In this document: in pieces, positions 11,173 to 23,132 of the stretch
How positions within the stretch are numbered: the first letter of the stretch is position 1
How the letters are laid out: every line of letters starts with the position of its first letter
Assembly: GCA_002197995.1 (NCBI GenBank)
Contig: NGZR01000007.1
Span: forward strand, 1,074,399 to 1,138,398
Reading direction: 5' to 3'
Length of the DNA: 64,000 bases
DNA from: Gaeumannomyces sp. JS-464
Taxonomy: Eukaryota > Ascomycota > Sordariomycetes > Magnaporthales > Magnaporthaceae
Position numbers and translations under genes: made by a program
Notes under the pieces: generated by a model
The model's database searches: none
Told to the model about the DNA's origin: nothing
The model's input: only the letters and a program-made list of their open reading frames with translations

Positions 11173-11850
11173 ATTGACAGCGGTCGTTTAGTTTCTTTTT
11201 GCACGCTTTGGTTGCACGCAGTTTCAGCTCCTGTTGGGAAGTCGGTGAGATGAAGGCGGACGTGGAGCGCGAGGCACAGCCGCGACAGGAAAATCACGGC
11301 TGATGCCTTCGTCAGCCCGGGCAAGGGACGTGGTGCTACACAGCATGAACGGCCCACATGGAGAAGGTTGAGCCGTGGCTTCGGAGCAACAAGCCCCGTG
11401 GGGATGGTCAGGTTTTTGTGTGAATTGAATTGAGGTCCTTTGCTCTCCCAAAACGCAAAATGGGAAACGGTCGAGGGAGGAAGGCAAAGCGGTCAATTCT
11501 TTCACATTCCTCAACCTCCACACGTGATGGTGTTCCACGTGCGCACGCTGCTGTGGTTTGCTTCCGAGTCGGGTCCTCGGTAATGCGGTAATGGGGACAA
11601 GGAGGGAAAACTGTGCTCAAGACTCGGGTTACCATAAACGACCAATTTTACCAAGAATTTTGGACAAGTGAAATTACTCCCAAGGCCAACCCCTGAAATA
11701 CAGCCTCCATTGCCCAGGCGCCGGAAAGATCCCAGTATAAATACATGATAATGAACGCAAGCATCCATCTGAAAGAAGATTGGCACTGAAACAAACTGTT
11801 GGTACAGCGAATCGATGTGTAAAAATCCGTGATAAATACCGGCGAGCGGC
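11173..11850. other. Intergenic: nuclease promoter and P450 3' flank
   Basis: No gene seen. It contains the 5' leader of the minus-strand nuclease gene and the 3' UTR of the P450 gene. Confidence 0.5.
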
Positions 11851-13719
11851 TTATGCGGTCCCCTTCCGCCTTCTGATCTGTATCTTAACGTCGAGAGGCG
11901 GCACAATCGTCTGCCCGATCCATATCGGCTTCGGGCGATCTGTCAGGGGCTTGATCTCGTATTTAAGGAGCATGTGGGCGAGCATCATCTTCATCTCGTG
12001 CGCCACAAAGAAGCGGCCAGGGCTGTGTAGCAAATACGCCGGGTCAGCATTCAGAGTGCTGTGTGTGACATCGACACAGCGGTGCGTGGGCAAACACGGC
12101 ACCTCCTGCTAGCTCACAAAGGGAACCGCAATACTTACCAAGCATGCCTGCCGTGGCCAAAAGCCAGGTGGTTGTCGCCCGTGGTGACCATGCCCAGCTT
12201 CTTGAGCTGGAGCCACTCGTCCACACCCTTGGCCTCGGCGGGGCGGGCGTCGTACTCCTCGCGCGGCCGCGAGAACCTGAAGGCGTCGTACTTGTACGGC
12301 TCCTCGTACACCTCGCCGTCGTGCTGCACGCCGTCGAGGTTGAGCATCAGGTAGCTGCCCTGGGGCACGTGCCAGCCCTCGGCCGGGTTCGTGATGCCCT
12401 CGGGCGCCATGACCTTGCGCTTGGTCAGCGACGTCGCGAAGGTGCTGACGCGCTGGCTCTCGCGGATGGCGCTGTCGGCCCGGTACATGCGCCACAGCTC
12501 GTCCTTGGTCCACCGCCCGCCGCAGTCGGCCAGCAGCCGGGCCGCCTCCTCGCGCAGGCCGTCCAGGACCCCGTCCGCCGGGTCCGTCGTCAGCAGGTCC
12601 AGCATCAGGAAGTGGCCCGTGATGACGGTCGTGTGGATGGCCGCGAACTCGATCGGGATCAGCCGCTTCGAGATGGCGACCGGGTTGAGCTCCTCCTCCC
12701 TGCCCTCGCTGCGCGCCATCCGGATGGCCCAGGTGAAGAAGTCCTCGGGCGGCTCCCAGTGGTCCAGCTCCGGGTCGCCGCCCTCCTTGCGCGCCATCAT
12801 GTCCAGCCTGCGCTGGATTATGGGCTCCAGGACGCGGAAGCCCTTGCGGTAGTGCCACCAGTTCCGGACGGCGATCATGCGCCCGACTATGGGCTGCAGC
12901 GTCTTGGGCACCATGTTGAGGATGAAGCTGTTGACCACGACGACGTCGGCAAAGTCGACCATGCTCTTGAGAAACTCGGGATCCCTGCACGCCTCGGTGC
13001 CCACCAGCAGGTGGTTCGTGGTCCTGGGCACGATCTTCAGCCACGTCTCCCACAGGTTCAGCGAGGTCCAGTTCTCCGTGTCCACGCCGAACGCGTCGTC
13101 GATGGCTCCTTCCACCTCGTCCTGGAGCGACGGTATAAGCTCGTTCAGGTGACGCGAGAAGTTGCGGTGGGCGACGCGGATGTGGAACGCGTCGGTGGCG
13201 TACTGGCGGCCCAGGAACTGATACTCGCTGTACATGACATCGCTCTGCGCATGGGCCGACGACAGGATCCGATCGGGCAGCTCGAGCATCCAGGCCGTCT
13301 GCGAGGGAGGGACGACGACCTCCTGGGGTCGCGAGGCCGCCGAGGGCACGACAAAGGCTCGGTCATTTTTCGAATACTGCGAGTTGGTGGATTGCAGAGC
13401 AGGGTCAGCATCCACTCGACGTGGGGGAAGCAGTGCACGGCGCGAGGCACGGATGCGGAACGAGGCCACCAAGGAACTTGCTCACCTTCTTGTAGCCGCT
13501 GTCCACCCACTCAGGAAAATGGAATACATAACCCAGCCAATTCCTCACAGTCGCAATCATTCCAGACCCATGGCCGACGCGGGGGATCGACTTGGGGTAT
13601 CTCGGCAGCTGGGCGATGTCGACGATGAAAGAAACCACTATGAAGGAGACGACGGCGCCGACGACACGGGCGATGGTGATGCGGCCGAGCAGCTCGACCA
13701 AGATATTGTCGCCCACCAT
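11851..13719 (-). CDS. Cytochrome P450 monooxygenase
   Basis: Three exons (minus): 13719-13486, 13376-12139, 12022-11851, with 109- and 116-bp GT-AG introns; 547 aa, normal for a fungal microsomal P450. Residues 13-35 form an N-terminal membrane anchor (VVGAVVSFIVVSFIVDIAQL). The I-helix segment reads AAIHTTVITGH, the K-helix ExxR is ESQR, and the meander has FRFSRPREE. The heme loop is FGHGRHACPGRFF, with the ligand cysteine (about residue 491) split by the second intron. The AIHTT I-helix and the HACPGRFFA region resemble the fungal CYP68/CYP503 (ent-kaurene oxidase-like) group, often found in secondary metabolism; that assignment is from memory. The substrate is unknown. Its upstream neighbour on the same strand is an O-methyltransferase, a common tailoring partner. 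Frame is intact throughout. Confidence 0.92.
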
Positions 13720-14916
13720 TTTTTTTTCGACGCCAACGGACGGATCCGAGTGCTGCAGGGCTTGGTCGCGCCGCGGAGGGGGAGCTCTCGGGCGGGTTTA
13801 GCCAGGGGATTAGGAATTACCGTCGAAGCTCGGCGGCAAAGGGACAGAAGCGAAAAGAGGACGGGCACAAAAAGAAATCCCACCGATTCCAGTGGTGGCC
13901 TGTACTCTGAAAGAAGAAAATGGAGATGGAGACGGTCCCGACGCCCATTCCAGTCCCGACGGACATGCATCATGGCAGAAACACGAAACGCACGGGGCCC
14001 GGCATGGTCAAACAAGGGGCATGCATGGGCGGGTCGTGGCGGCTGGGGAAGCTGGCCAACGGCCTTGGTGCAGGCCAGATCCCAAGCCACACTGCCCTGG
14101 GGCTCTGCAGGGATGCTGTTCTATTTTATCTTGTTTTAAGGTTAGTGTGATTCCGCGGCCCGTTGACCCCCTTCATCGTATTGGCATCGGCACAGCCTGT
14201 CCAGCTGGCGGCTGAGGGGGGCCTCACGTGAGGTGTCCACCGTCTTGGTTCTTGGGCCCTGGTGCAATTTCTGTCACGGCGGCATTCTTTAGCCTTTGAA
14301 ATATCTTTGAGGCTATTCCGGGCATCGCGTGTACCACCCGTCATGTATTGTGAGGTGGGACAACATGGACCAGTTTTTGGCCGAAGCTGGGGGTGGCTGA
14401 CAATCATCATCGCATTGAGATGTGGCGCAAAACATGAAGGTGCCTCCCTAAGCGCCTACCAAGAGGTACTGCCACCCACCCTCCAGCACCCCGACATCTG
14501 TACTGGTCGGAAGCCGGCAGTGGCAGTGCCGCCAAGAGCCAGCCGGAACGATCGCCTTCCATCAGTCAACTGCAGGCTGCCGAAGCATCAGTCCCATCAG
14601 TCCACCTCGAAGCCTGCGGATGGACCAAGCGAACTCCAATCAAGAGCCCCGCGGCTAATTATGGATAACACGTGCAGGGACCCGGGACGGGACGAGAGGC
14701 ACCCGTCATCAATCAATTCCGGCTGGGAATTTGCCGAAGCAATCACGTCAATGGTGACTTTGGCCTGCGTTCATACACTAAAAACTACACCGTGTGCGCC
14801 TGATTGATATGTACAGTACATATGGATGTCGGTTCCAGCCTTTCCCTCCTGTTCTTCCTTGCCCCAGTCGTTGGGGGCTTGTCATCAGCCCGCGGCAAGA
14901 CCCATGGCCATGCCGC
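13720..14916. other. Intergenic between the P450 and O-methyltransferase genes
   Basis: It includes the P450 promoter (next to 13719) and the methyltransferase 3' flank. Several open frames exist on the plus strand (for example 14262-14807) but none shows protein-like conservation. Confidence 0.45.
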
Positions 14917-16235
14917 TCACTGTTGTGCCTCGCGGTTGCCGCCCACGACCGCAGGCGGTCTCACCTCGGCATCAAACGAGAGCCTGACAAGGCGACCCAT
15001 GGTCGGCACCGGCCCGCGCGTCAGCCAAAGGAGGAACCGGTTCCACCAGTCCATCTTGTTGGTGCCCGGCAGCCTCGCCCATATCAGATCGTCCTCAACC
15101 CGCAGCGACGGATGGCATCGGGCCACCTCGCGCCCGCTGTCGATGCCCCAGGTGAACTTGGCGTTGACGGCCTTGACTGCGCTGAAGATGTTGTACCCTT
15201 TGACTCCATTCCCAATGTCAGTACGACTGGTCAAAGAAGGGGGAAAAGCAATGCTCGCACGCTCGCAGTGCGGGGGATAGCAGAGCAGAGAACAACGCGG
15301 GAAGTAACAGCAAGAAAGGAGCAAGCAAACAAACCAAACGACTCGATCAACTGCCAAGAATTCTACGAATTCCACGACCCAACTCACGCTGCCACCACAC
15401 GACGTTGCTGCCGATGCAGTCGAGCACCACCTCGCCGCCCACGCCCCGGAGGCGCTCCGTTAGGTCGTGGAACATGTACCTGCCCGCCTCGGGCTCGAGG
15501 TAGAAGGCCAGCCCCTCGGCGATCAGCAGCGTCGGCCGGTCCGCGGGGAGCGACCGCTGCCAGTCGCGGTCCAGGACCGACGACGCCGTCAGCGTGTAGC
15601 TCCCGCCCGTCTCGGTCGACGCCCGCGGCTTGGGCAGCAGCTTCTTGCGCAGCGGCACCACGTCCGGGAGGTCCACGTCGATCCAGCGCACCTTGACGGG
15701 CAGGCAGCCGCCGTTGGCGTCCATGAACCTGTACACCCGGCCATCCAGGCCGCAAGCCAGGTCTGGTCCGTTTTTGTTACTTTTTGGTTAGCGTGCCATC
15801 ATCTCGTAGCCACTGTTGTCGCACACTCTTCGCCCCCTACGGGCTGTGAGCGTTTCGCGTCGGGGTTCCCCCCTTCCCACAGGCTTCCGAGAACTTACGG
15901 ACGATGATTGCCCCGGTGTCCTTGTGCTTCTCGAGGAAGCTGGCGGTCCACGCGTCCATCTGCCTCCCGCGCAGCCCCATCAGGTAGCAGAAGAACTTGG
16001 TGAAGCCGAACCGGCTCCAGTCCCACTCGATCTGGTCGACGACGTAGGCGGCCCACCGGTCCCCAAACACGGGCGGCGAGAAGCCCGCGTCGAGGTATCG
16101 CGCGTAGAGCGTCGCCAGCAGCGTCCCCTGCGTGCCCTCGAGGGTCACCTTGGTCTTGCTCTTCGGCGCCGGCATCGCCGGCGACTCGGTCGACTCGACG
16201 TGGGCGGCTGACGCCTTGTGGGTGGGAGAATCCAT
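14917..16235 (-). CDS. S-adenosylmethionine-dependent O-methyltransferase, TcmP/LCM type
   Basis: Three exons (minus): 16235-15899, 15762-15388, 15197-14917; 330 aa. The last acceptor could also lie a few bases upstream (ag before tcaaagg), adding two residues. The SAM-binding motif is VHLACGLDGRVYRF, followed by an acidic strand end (VRWIDVDLPDVVPLRKKLL) and a family segment LLIAEGLAFYLEPEA. These are typical of the leucine carboxyl methyltransferase fold used by TcmP-like polyketide O-methyltransferases. The N-terminal ARYLDAGF...WDWSRFGFTKFF is also family-like. It probably methylates a hydroxyl or carboxyl group of a small metabolite in the cytosol; the substrate cannot be deduced. It lies 1.2 kb upstream of the P450 on the same strand, which suggests but does not prove a shared pathway. 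Confidence 0.83.
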
Positions 16236-17712
16236 GCTTCTGGCGGGCAGGCTGGGGAAAAGGGGTGTATCTGGTCTACAGCTTGAAGCTTTCTTTCAAA
16301 ATCACACCTTCAAGGCGAAGTGTGGTTGAACTAAAAACAGTCCAGGCTGCAGCAGGGACGACGAGATGATAAGGAAGTAGGCAAGCGGGCAGTGGCCTGT
16401 ATGTTGTGCGTGCCATAATCGTCGTCCGACCTTGGTAAACATTCATACCTCTTATATGAGACTGTCTTCACCGGTGACGAATCATCCCAACTTTCTTTTT
16501 GCTTTAGCGCAGTCCACGATGATGTTGGTCCGGGCCGTGTTATTCCCAATCCATTACCCCTCCGGTTCCAATCGTTTGCCAGCCTCGACCCAAAGGGGAA
16601 AAGCGGTTCCTGGCACAATGTCACTCTGACCGGCGGAAGGGGTCGGAAGGGAAAGGCCGCGGTGGGGACGAGATCTGCGCCGCAAAGACGACATTGCTCT
16701 TGGCAGTGTTGGTTCGAAATCTAGCTTGGTTTCCCTGTTATCGAGAGAAAGTCGATAGAGCCAACATTTCTGGTTGGCCAGGCGCCGCTCGTTTTGTATT
16801 TCATTGTCACCCTCGGTTGCAGGCAAACTGGGGAGTAATGGCCGTATTCTTAGAGGCTCTGCCTGCTGTGCATCCAATGTGCTGTTGTTGGTGATAGCCA
16901 TGCTCGCCTCTCCGGTCTCTGCTAAGCGAGGTCTCATCATCGGGTGACAGATATCTGGAGCTTCGCCGATGGATTGAAAGGCACCGAATAGGCCCTTCAA
17001 GTCCCCAAGGGTGCTGGGGGGAGACCGCGGGAAACCAATAGCGCGTTGCTTCTTCTCTGTTTATCCCTCCCCCGGAAGTCCGACGTGGCTTACTGCGATC
17101 AATGCTAGTCCGGCTGGGAATTAATTAGAAGAAAGAAAAGAAAAATCAAGTGAAAAGGATCGTCTCAACTCGGCCGCATGAGCTGTTCCAGATGCGTCTG
17201 ACCGCCTCCTCTGTGAGCCTCGTTGCTGGCAACGGTCGCCATATGCGCTCCGCAGAACCGAGCAATCGAGCGCCCAGGCCAAGCGTTCTGCGCGTCAAAG
17301 GGATGCTGTGCGCCTAGAGGCAGACTTTAGTTATGGTATGCGAACCGGGTCAGGGCGTCCAGGTTGGTTGCGTAGAACGCAAGCGTGTTCTGCTGACTGG
17401 TTCCGCTCAGTTGGGGGCTCCGCGTGTAAGCGGTGACCAGGCGTCACCGTCCATGTTGCATCTTTGAGATGTAGATCGGAAGAACGCCTCATGTGTGCTA
17501 TGCTACCAAGGGGCCACTCGGCCGTTAATCGTGGTCAAGCGACGCGAGCCGCCAAGGAAATGGCCCGAATGCTCCAGTGCTGGATATGAGCAGATGGCCC
17601 GAAGAGGAGTCGAATATCCACCGGTCCCATGCAGAATACAACCGAGGACGTGGTATCCGAGGTCTTGCATATATCCATCTAGGACGGAGACAGCTATCTA
17701 GATCCCCGGTGG
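16236..17712. other. Intergenic upstream of the O-methyltransferase
   Basis: This holds the methyltransferase promoter and otherwise nothing recognisable. A 148-codon open frame on the minus strand (16554-17000) has no motif and unremarkable composition. Confidence 0.4.
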
Positions 17713-18201
17713 TTAGATCATAGCCACGACGGCACACGCCAAAAACGCCGCCACGCCTTGTTTGGACAGTGGCACAGTACCAAAGCCTGCCCGCTCCCGA
17801 TGCTTCTCTGCATTTGTTGATCTTGGGCGCACCAACTGTGGATCTCCAGCCATCCAGTGAAGATTGACGAATAAGCCAACGCCGACGCCCTGCAGTGTAT
17901 TTGGCATGGTGATCGCGGCGCTGTGGGGGCTGTCGGTCGGGTCGAGTGCGGTTCTGAGAGTGACGTGGGCGGAGAACAAATCGGTGAAGTCCTCGAGATG
18001 TCGGTGCAACATGGAGGTTATGCAGGCTGGGGGGGGGGGGGGGGGGGGGGGGGGGGTAGGTATCGAAGGACATGGTGCGGCGCGCGTGAGGCTGGTGATG
18101 TGGAGCCGGGCCAAGGGTGTCACGGCGTCTATCACATATAGGGAGAACGTTCCCTTGATATTTCCAGGTTTGAGACTTCCAAGGCGTCCAGGCCGTAGCA
18201 C
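17713..18201 (-). CDS. Hypothetical ORF with a proline run encoded by a poly-G/C tract (uncertain)
   Basis: An open frame of 162 aa that I do not recognise. The segments IKGTFSLYVIDAVTPLARLH and CITSMLHRHLEDFTDLFSAH look more protein-like than the flanks, and the end (GVAAFLACAVVAMI) could be a C-terminal hydrophobic anchor. A run of about nine prolines is encoded by the 28-base G tract (C on this strand). The tract length sets the reading frame, so any miscount would break or create this ORF. A partial gene with undetected introns, a decayed gene, or chance are all possible. Confidence 0.2.
   Translation of the reverse strand: MLRPGRLGSLKPGNIKGTFSLYVIDAVTPLARLHITSLTRAAPCPSIPTPPPPPPPPPACITSMLHRHLEDFTDLFSAHVTLRTALDPTDSPHSAAITMPNTLQGVGVGLFVNLHWMAGDPQLVRPRSTNAEKHRERAGFGTVPLSKQGVAAFLACAVVAMI
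18029..18056 (+). repeat. G28 homopolymer
   Basis: Twenty-eight consecutive G residues on the plus strand, preceded by gcaggct and followed by tagg. It lies inside a weak minus-strand ORF. Such tracts are length-unstable, difficult to sequence, and able to form G-quadruplexes. Confidence 0.95.
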
Positions 18202-18771
18202 GCGTAGGTTTGACTCTTTCCGGCGGACTCAATCCGGCTCAGTTTGGTCGGTAGGAATTCCCCAGCTTGAAGTCCAGTCAAGGCTGTTCAAAATGCACAC
18301 GATGGCAGGTCAGACTTACTAGGGTAGGTGAAGCAGTTCATGTGGACAGACAGGAGGAAGTTTTCAAGGGTTGGGGCAATTTACTTGTGGATTCCGGGTT
18401 ACAACGTGCGTAACCAACGGCCAAAACCAATTTAACTTGTATCTTATCTTGTGGGGCTGACAGTCCCTGGACAGTCGAGCGAACATGGAAGGTGATGACT
18501 GATCCACTGAGCAACGATCCTATCCATCTGTTCGATGCCAGACCTGCTTATGTGGGAGCTGGTCATGATGCCGTCATCCAGCAACCGAAAATAGGCTCAG
18601 TAAATGGTTTCTTTCGAATGTATTAGCACCTCCGACTACTTCTTTATAGAACATTTGGGCCAAGACTGCTCGCATACACCACAGAATAAATCATGTAAAC
18701 AACTAGGACACCGTGAGAGACGGCCTAAAATGGCCCAATAGAAAACATGAGCAGCGAGTGTGAGGCCTCCC
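18202..18771. other. Intergenic 3' of the APH-like kinase gene
   Basis: Nothing identifiable. The AT-richer part at about 18600-18760 is probably the 3' UTR of the kinase gene. Confidence 0.45.
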
Positions 18772-19784
18772 CTACTCTTGGCTTGAGCGAGCCGAGGATG
18801 GCTGAGAACTCGGCTGGCTGGACTGGCTAGGCTGACTTCCTCGAGTGGAGGTGGAGTAGGAAGTGCGGTGGCCGTTTCCATAGACCCTCTCCCTGTCAAT
18901 CACAGCCTCCAGCATGGCCACGTCGTCGACTTCGCCTTGGAGCGCAACGGGCGGGCCCGGCCTGAGGTAGAAGGGCCTGTCGAACTCGGGCGGGAAGAAG
19001 CCGGCGTACTCCCAGTCGATGATCGCCTTGATCCTCAGCGTGTAGGGGTCGACGATGATGTTGTTGGCCGAGAGGTCGTTGTGGCAAAACACGAGGCTCT
19101 CCTCGTTCCGCCGGCGCATGAGCCAGGGGTGGCCCTTTGACTTGCGCATGATGCGGTAGGGCGGCAGCACCAGACCGTCGGGCCCGCCCCAGACGTCCGA
19201 CGTCAGCTCCTTGAGCGCGGCTATGTGGCGCTCCAGCTCCGGGACCACGATCTTCTGCTGGGCCGGCTCGAGCTGGCCCAAGGCCACGCCCTCGACGAAC
19301 TCGGTGATGAGGTACGCGGCGCCGTCGTCCTCGAAGCACGCGTGCAGGCGCGGCACGGGGATGTCGGTGTGCTCGGCCACGAAGCGCAGGCAGGCGCCCT
19401 CGTTGATTATGCGCTCCGTGTTGAACTTGGGCACGAACATGAAGCCGCCGTGCTTCTGCCACTCGGTCGGCCTGAGGCTCCGCTTGATCCACGTGTTGCC
19501 ATACCGGTACTGCCGAAACACGAAAACAAAAAGAAGCCCCCGCCGTGTTAGTGTTTGGTCTTCCCCTGGGTCGGCCGCGACAGGGTTGTGTGGAGGTGAA
19601 GGATAAATGACGCGGTAGACTGCCTGCATGGGGCTGATCTCTGACTATGTAGGGCAGCATGCGGCTGAGACAAGGCACTCACGTATTTCCTTTCTGGGGT
19701 GATGGATATGCAGTGTTGCTCCCGCTTAGTGTTGAGTTCGTGGTTGGTAGGAGCCCCCATTCCGACGGCGATCTGCAACTGCAA
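18772..19784 (-). CDS. APH-family phosphotransferase (aminoglycoside phosphotransferase-like kinase fold)
   Basis: Two exons (minus): 19784-19683 and 19509-18772, with a 173-bp GT-AG intron; 279 aa. The splice joins PERKY to YRYGNTWIKRSL, restoring a segment typical of fungal APH-like proteins. The catalytic loop is CHNDLSANNIIVD (HxDxxxxN: Asp base and Asn metal ligand), and the metal-binding Asp of the DFG equivalent is in AIIDWEYAGFF. An ACFEDDGAAYLITEFVEG hinge separates the lobes. The C-terminus is a Ser/Gln low-complexity tail. Fungal members are numerous and mostly uncharacterised; the substrate could be a small molecule, and drug resistance should not be inferred. ATG 19784 is the first in frame; 19760 is an alternative. 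Confidence 0.8.
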
Positions 19785-20344
19785 GCCAGATTTCCTGTCG
19801 TTTTTGTATTTTCTTCCTTTCTAGGAACTGGATTGATTGCCAGTCGGTTCCCAGTCTTCTCATGGAAATAAAGTCTACGGCCCGGGATGGTATATGATCT
19901 TGGTTAAAACATGTCCTGAGCAGGCGCCGGTCCTGGCTGGCATCGATCCATCGCACGGGCTGCCTCTCGGGGCTCTTTGGTGAGAAAAGGGTTCGAGCGG
20001 GCAATTGACCGGTTGAATCCTATGTCATAGCCTCTTTCTTGACGGCACCAACTGCAGCCACCTGAACCTTATCCGCCCCTGAGATGATTTCAACAAGCCA
20101 AGACAAGCCTCATTCCCGCTGTCATCTGGTTTTCCCCCACTGGGCGTTGAGTATCTTTTTCGATGCCTTGGTAGTGGAAAGATGGACAGGGGTCGGGGAG
20201 TTTTTGAAAGCAAAATGCGGAGGCAAACAACTCCGAAAGGCTAGCCTAGCAGGTAGAAGAATGTCTCCAACCTTTGCGGCTGGTCGCGTCAGTAGCATGG
20301 GGGCAAAGGAGCGCAGATAATCAAGCCGCGGCACCTCGTCTACG
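19785..20344. other. Divergent intergenic region: promoters of the APH-like and secreted-protein genes
   Basis: Divergently transcribed genes flank this 560-bp gap, so it should contain both promoters. I see no clear TATA element or other distinct signal. Confidence 0.45.
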
Positions 20345-21117
20345 ATGGCTATGCTCATGGCTCACACCTCTGGCCGGGCGAGGACGGTCCTCAACCTTCT
20401 CGTCCTAGCATGCTTGGTGGCGTTTGCTTTTGCGATCTCACCAAATGGCACCGCCGTCCCCAAGGGGAACGGGAGCTGCACGGCTATTATTGGTGGCCAT
20501 GGCCCCACGGCACCTCAACCCACGGAGATAGGTAAGTCGACTCAGCCGTGGCGCCAGGCCGTCTTCTTGGCGGAGACAGATCAGTCCGAGTCCCTCAACA
20601 TTGACCAACAAAGAATGTCTAAGAGCTCACCTGCGGCGGCTACGATACCGCCGACAAGGCCAACTCCATGCTCCTCGCCGACTACTGGCGCAAGTGGACC
20701 AGCGAGTACCGGGACGGCCGGTGCCCCGTGCCGGCCCGCACATGCCGGCGCTTCGCGTGCTGGAATACGAGCGGGCTGTACCTCTGCAACGACAATGACC
20801 ACCCCATCGATGTCCGGTGTGCCGATGCCTTCGACAGCTTCGCCAAGCGTATCGCCTACGGCTGCTGCCGAAAAGATCGGCTGCTGAGCCCCGGCGGGTC
20901 GGGCCAAATCGTTACAGACCAAGGCTACAGGGTCATCGTCGCCTACGCAAACTGCCGGCATGGCCGCGACGACGACGTGCCCGGGGCTGGCGGCGAAAAC
21001 CCAAACGGAAAATGCAGGTCCGGCACGCCCCTTGGCGGGCCGTGCGACCCTGGCTCTGAGAAGAACTGCGCGAGACGGAAGAAGCTTTGGAACCGGTACG
21101 TGGGGGGCTATTATTAA
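20345..21117 (+). CDS. Small secreted cysteine-rich protein
   Basis: Two exons: 20345-20531 and 20624-21117, with a 92-bp GT-AG intron (gtaagt; acceptor tctaag); 226 aa. A signal peptide is clear: an Arg-containing n-region and the hydrophobic core VLNLLVLACLVAFAFA. The mature part has about 13 cysteines, including ELTCGGYD, RCPVPARTCRRFACW, IAYGCCRKD and the tail KCRSGTPLGGPC. There is no transmembrane segment or GPI signal, and I recognise no enzyme family. It fits the general profile of apoplastic fungal effector or wall-associated candidates, but that is composition only. Several in-frame ATGs (20345, 20351, 20357) make the exact start uncertain. Confidence 0.72.
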
Positions 21118-23132
21118 CAGGGTGATGGGCGTTTGGCAGGTTCGGGATGGAGGGCTCGGGAACGGGGAATTATGGGAGTCGGGGGATTCGTCATTGCGCG
21201 TGGTACCGGCTCGTCACGGTGACTCCCACAGGATCGACCGGACGCCTGCTGGCTATCACGCACTGAGGAGCTTGGCTGTCAAGCCATTGGACCGTTTCTA
21301 AATCCATCAGAGCGCCATCTAATAGTGTTTAAGGGTCCTGGTTTGTGTTCGGTTAACACGTCGAAACGCAACACCAACCTCTCTCTGTCCATCAATGTTC
21401 CTTCCCTCCAGTGCTCCTTGCTGTGCCTGCCTGCCATGCCTTGGGCAAGGCCGTAGATTTTCTCACCTTTCCCATTCAGACAACAAGCCATGGCCCATGC
21501 TCTCGCGGGCTTCTTCCCATTTGCCCTGATTCTGCCTCGCCAATGCATGGTTTTTTCTCTTTCCATCACTCACTAACGCCGCTGACCGATGTTCCAACAC
21601 CGCCCACCTGGAATTGCCCCGAAAATGGATGTCTTTCACCTCATCCCTTTTCTTATTTGAACCACATCCGCCCATTTCGCATCCCTCTTCTTTAATTGAG
21701 CCACATCCAACCGCGCCCTGTTTGAGTCTCCCGATAATCCGATTGTGCCTGCCGCCCCGTACGGCAGCTACACGTGGCGGGGTGCACTCTTCGTGACGCG
21801 ACCACGGCGGTCTTGGTGCTGTGTTGTGTGCCCCTTCGCTGGGAGGGAGAGGCACTGCTGCAGGCCTGGCTGTTGCGCTAGCGCCGACCTCCAATCATTT
21901 CCAGCTCAAGCTTGAATACCCCGCCCCTCTCGCCTCAGGCCGGCCATGGCTGAGCGGGCACTGCCGACAGTGGCCATATTATGTTGGCCTGTTTCACCTC
22001 GCCAGATTTCTTGTTTTTCTTCATCTTCTTCATCTTCTCGGTCTCCTCCTCGACACCGAGAGCACCTTGTCGGTGGGCGGGAGCCGGCACTCGTCAAGGC
22101 GAGAATGGTGCCCACCGGGGGTCAGCTACATCCTTGGCCAACGCTATTGGGAAGGCTGATCGGCTGCTTCCATTATTGGGGTATTTTTGACACATTGGCG
22201 CCACCAGGTCATGCACCCCCTCCCTGATACGAGCTGCGCTCCTGCAGTCTTGTCACAAACCCGTTCCCCCTGCCTCGTCCCTGGAAACGGTCGTGTGGAC
22301 TACATTCCGCACTCTCGCGGTGTTGTTCTGCCAGCAGGTCGTGTGTTCGTTTCCGCTTTCTGGTGTCGGGTTTGCCCCTTGGACTTTTCGGAGTAGTGCT
22401 CTGGGCGGGCGCACAGGCATTTCATGCTGTCAGCCATGCCCCTTGTGTTGCCTAGCAAAGCCATACATGGTACTCTATCCTGAACACATAAGCACATGTC
22501 AACCACAGTCATTGCTGTCTCCCCCATCCTATGTGTTTCTCGCAATCTCCAGCAGGAGATGAGGTAGGGAAGAGGAAAAACACCAGGGAGCACAAGACAT
22601 GTCGCCTGACAGCCTCGAGGGCTTTTTCCGTTTCACGTTTCAGGTGCTGCTCCCTGCTCAAATCGTGTCTCGGTGCCTTATCACTCACTAGCGCAGCTGT
22701 GTGCAAGCTGCCTTGCCTTAGCTGGTGGCCCGACGGCTGTACATCCCACACCGTACGGAGGCCTGGCGCAAGCCTCAACTGCGGTGTTGTGGCATTAGCA
22801 TCCAATCGTAGCCTTGCTGCAGCACTTGTTCCCACGCCTGTTGGCTGCACTGGGGAGCTACGTCGGACTCCGACTGACATGACCAATAAAAGCAGTCTCA
22901 CTCCCTGTCCCACAACCACGAGATGTTGCTAGTCTCTTTTCATCCCTGGCTGAGGTTCTCCAGCCCGCCCCTCCCCTCGAGCTTCATAAACTAGCTGTGG
23001 CCTTGGGCATAGCCCTTGTTTTCTAGCTGGTTGTTCGGTCAGCCAGCCCACCACCAAAACGAGAAACAATCGCGCGGGTGTGGAATCGATCGATCTATTC
23101 GGCCGCGTCGACTATAGTTCGACATACTCACA
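21118..23132. other. Intergenic, about 2 kb
   Basis: No supported gene. It contains C/T-rich patches (about 21400-21730 and 22010-22050) and 3' and 5' flanking sequence of plus-strand genes. Open frames on both strands look random. Confidence 0.45.

Noticed and set aside
12144..13628. 494-codon plus-strand open frame
   Set aside because: Exactly antisense to the P450 exons; GC-rich wobble bases on the coding strand remove stops on the other strand.
11851..19784. Complete secondary-metabolite cluster
   Set aside because: No polyketide synthase, NRPS, terpene cyclase, transporter or pathway regulator is present; only two tailoring-type enzymes.
18772..19784. Aminoglycoside-resistance gene
   Set aside because: Fungal APH-fold proteins are common and unrelated to antibiotic resistance; only the kinase fold is supported.
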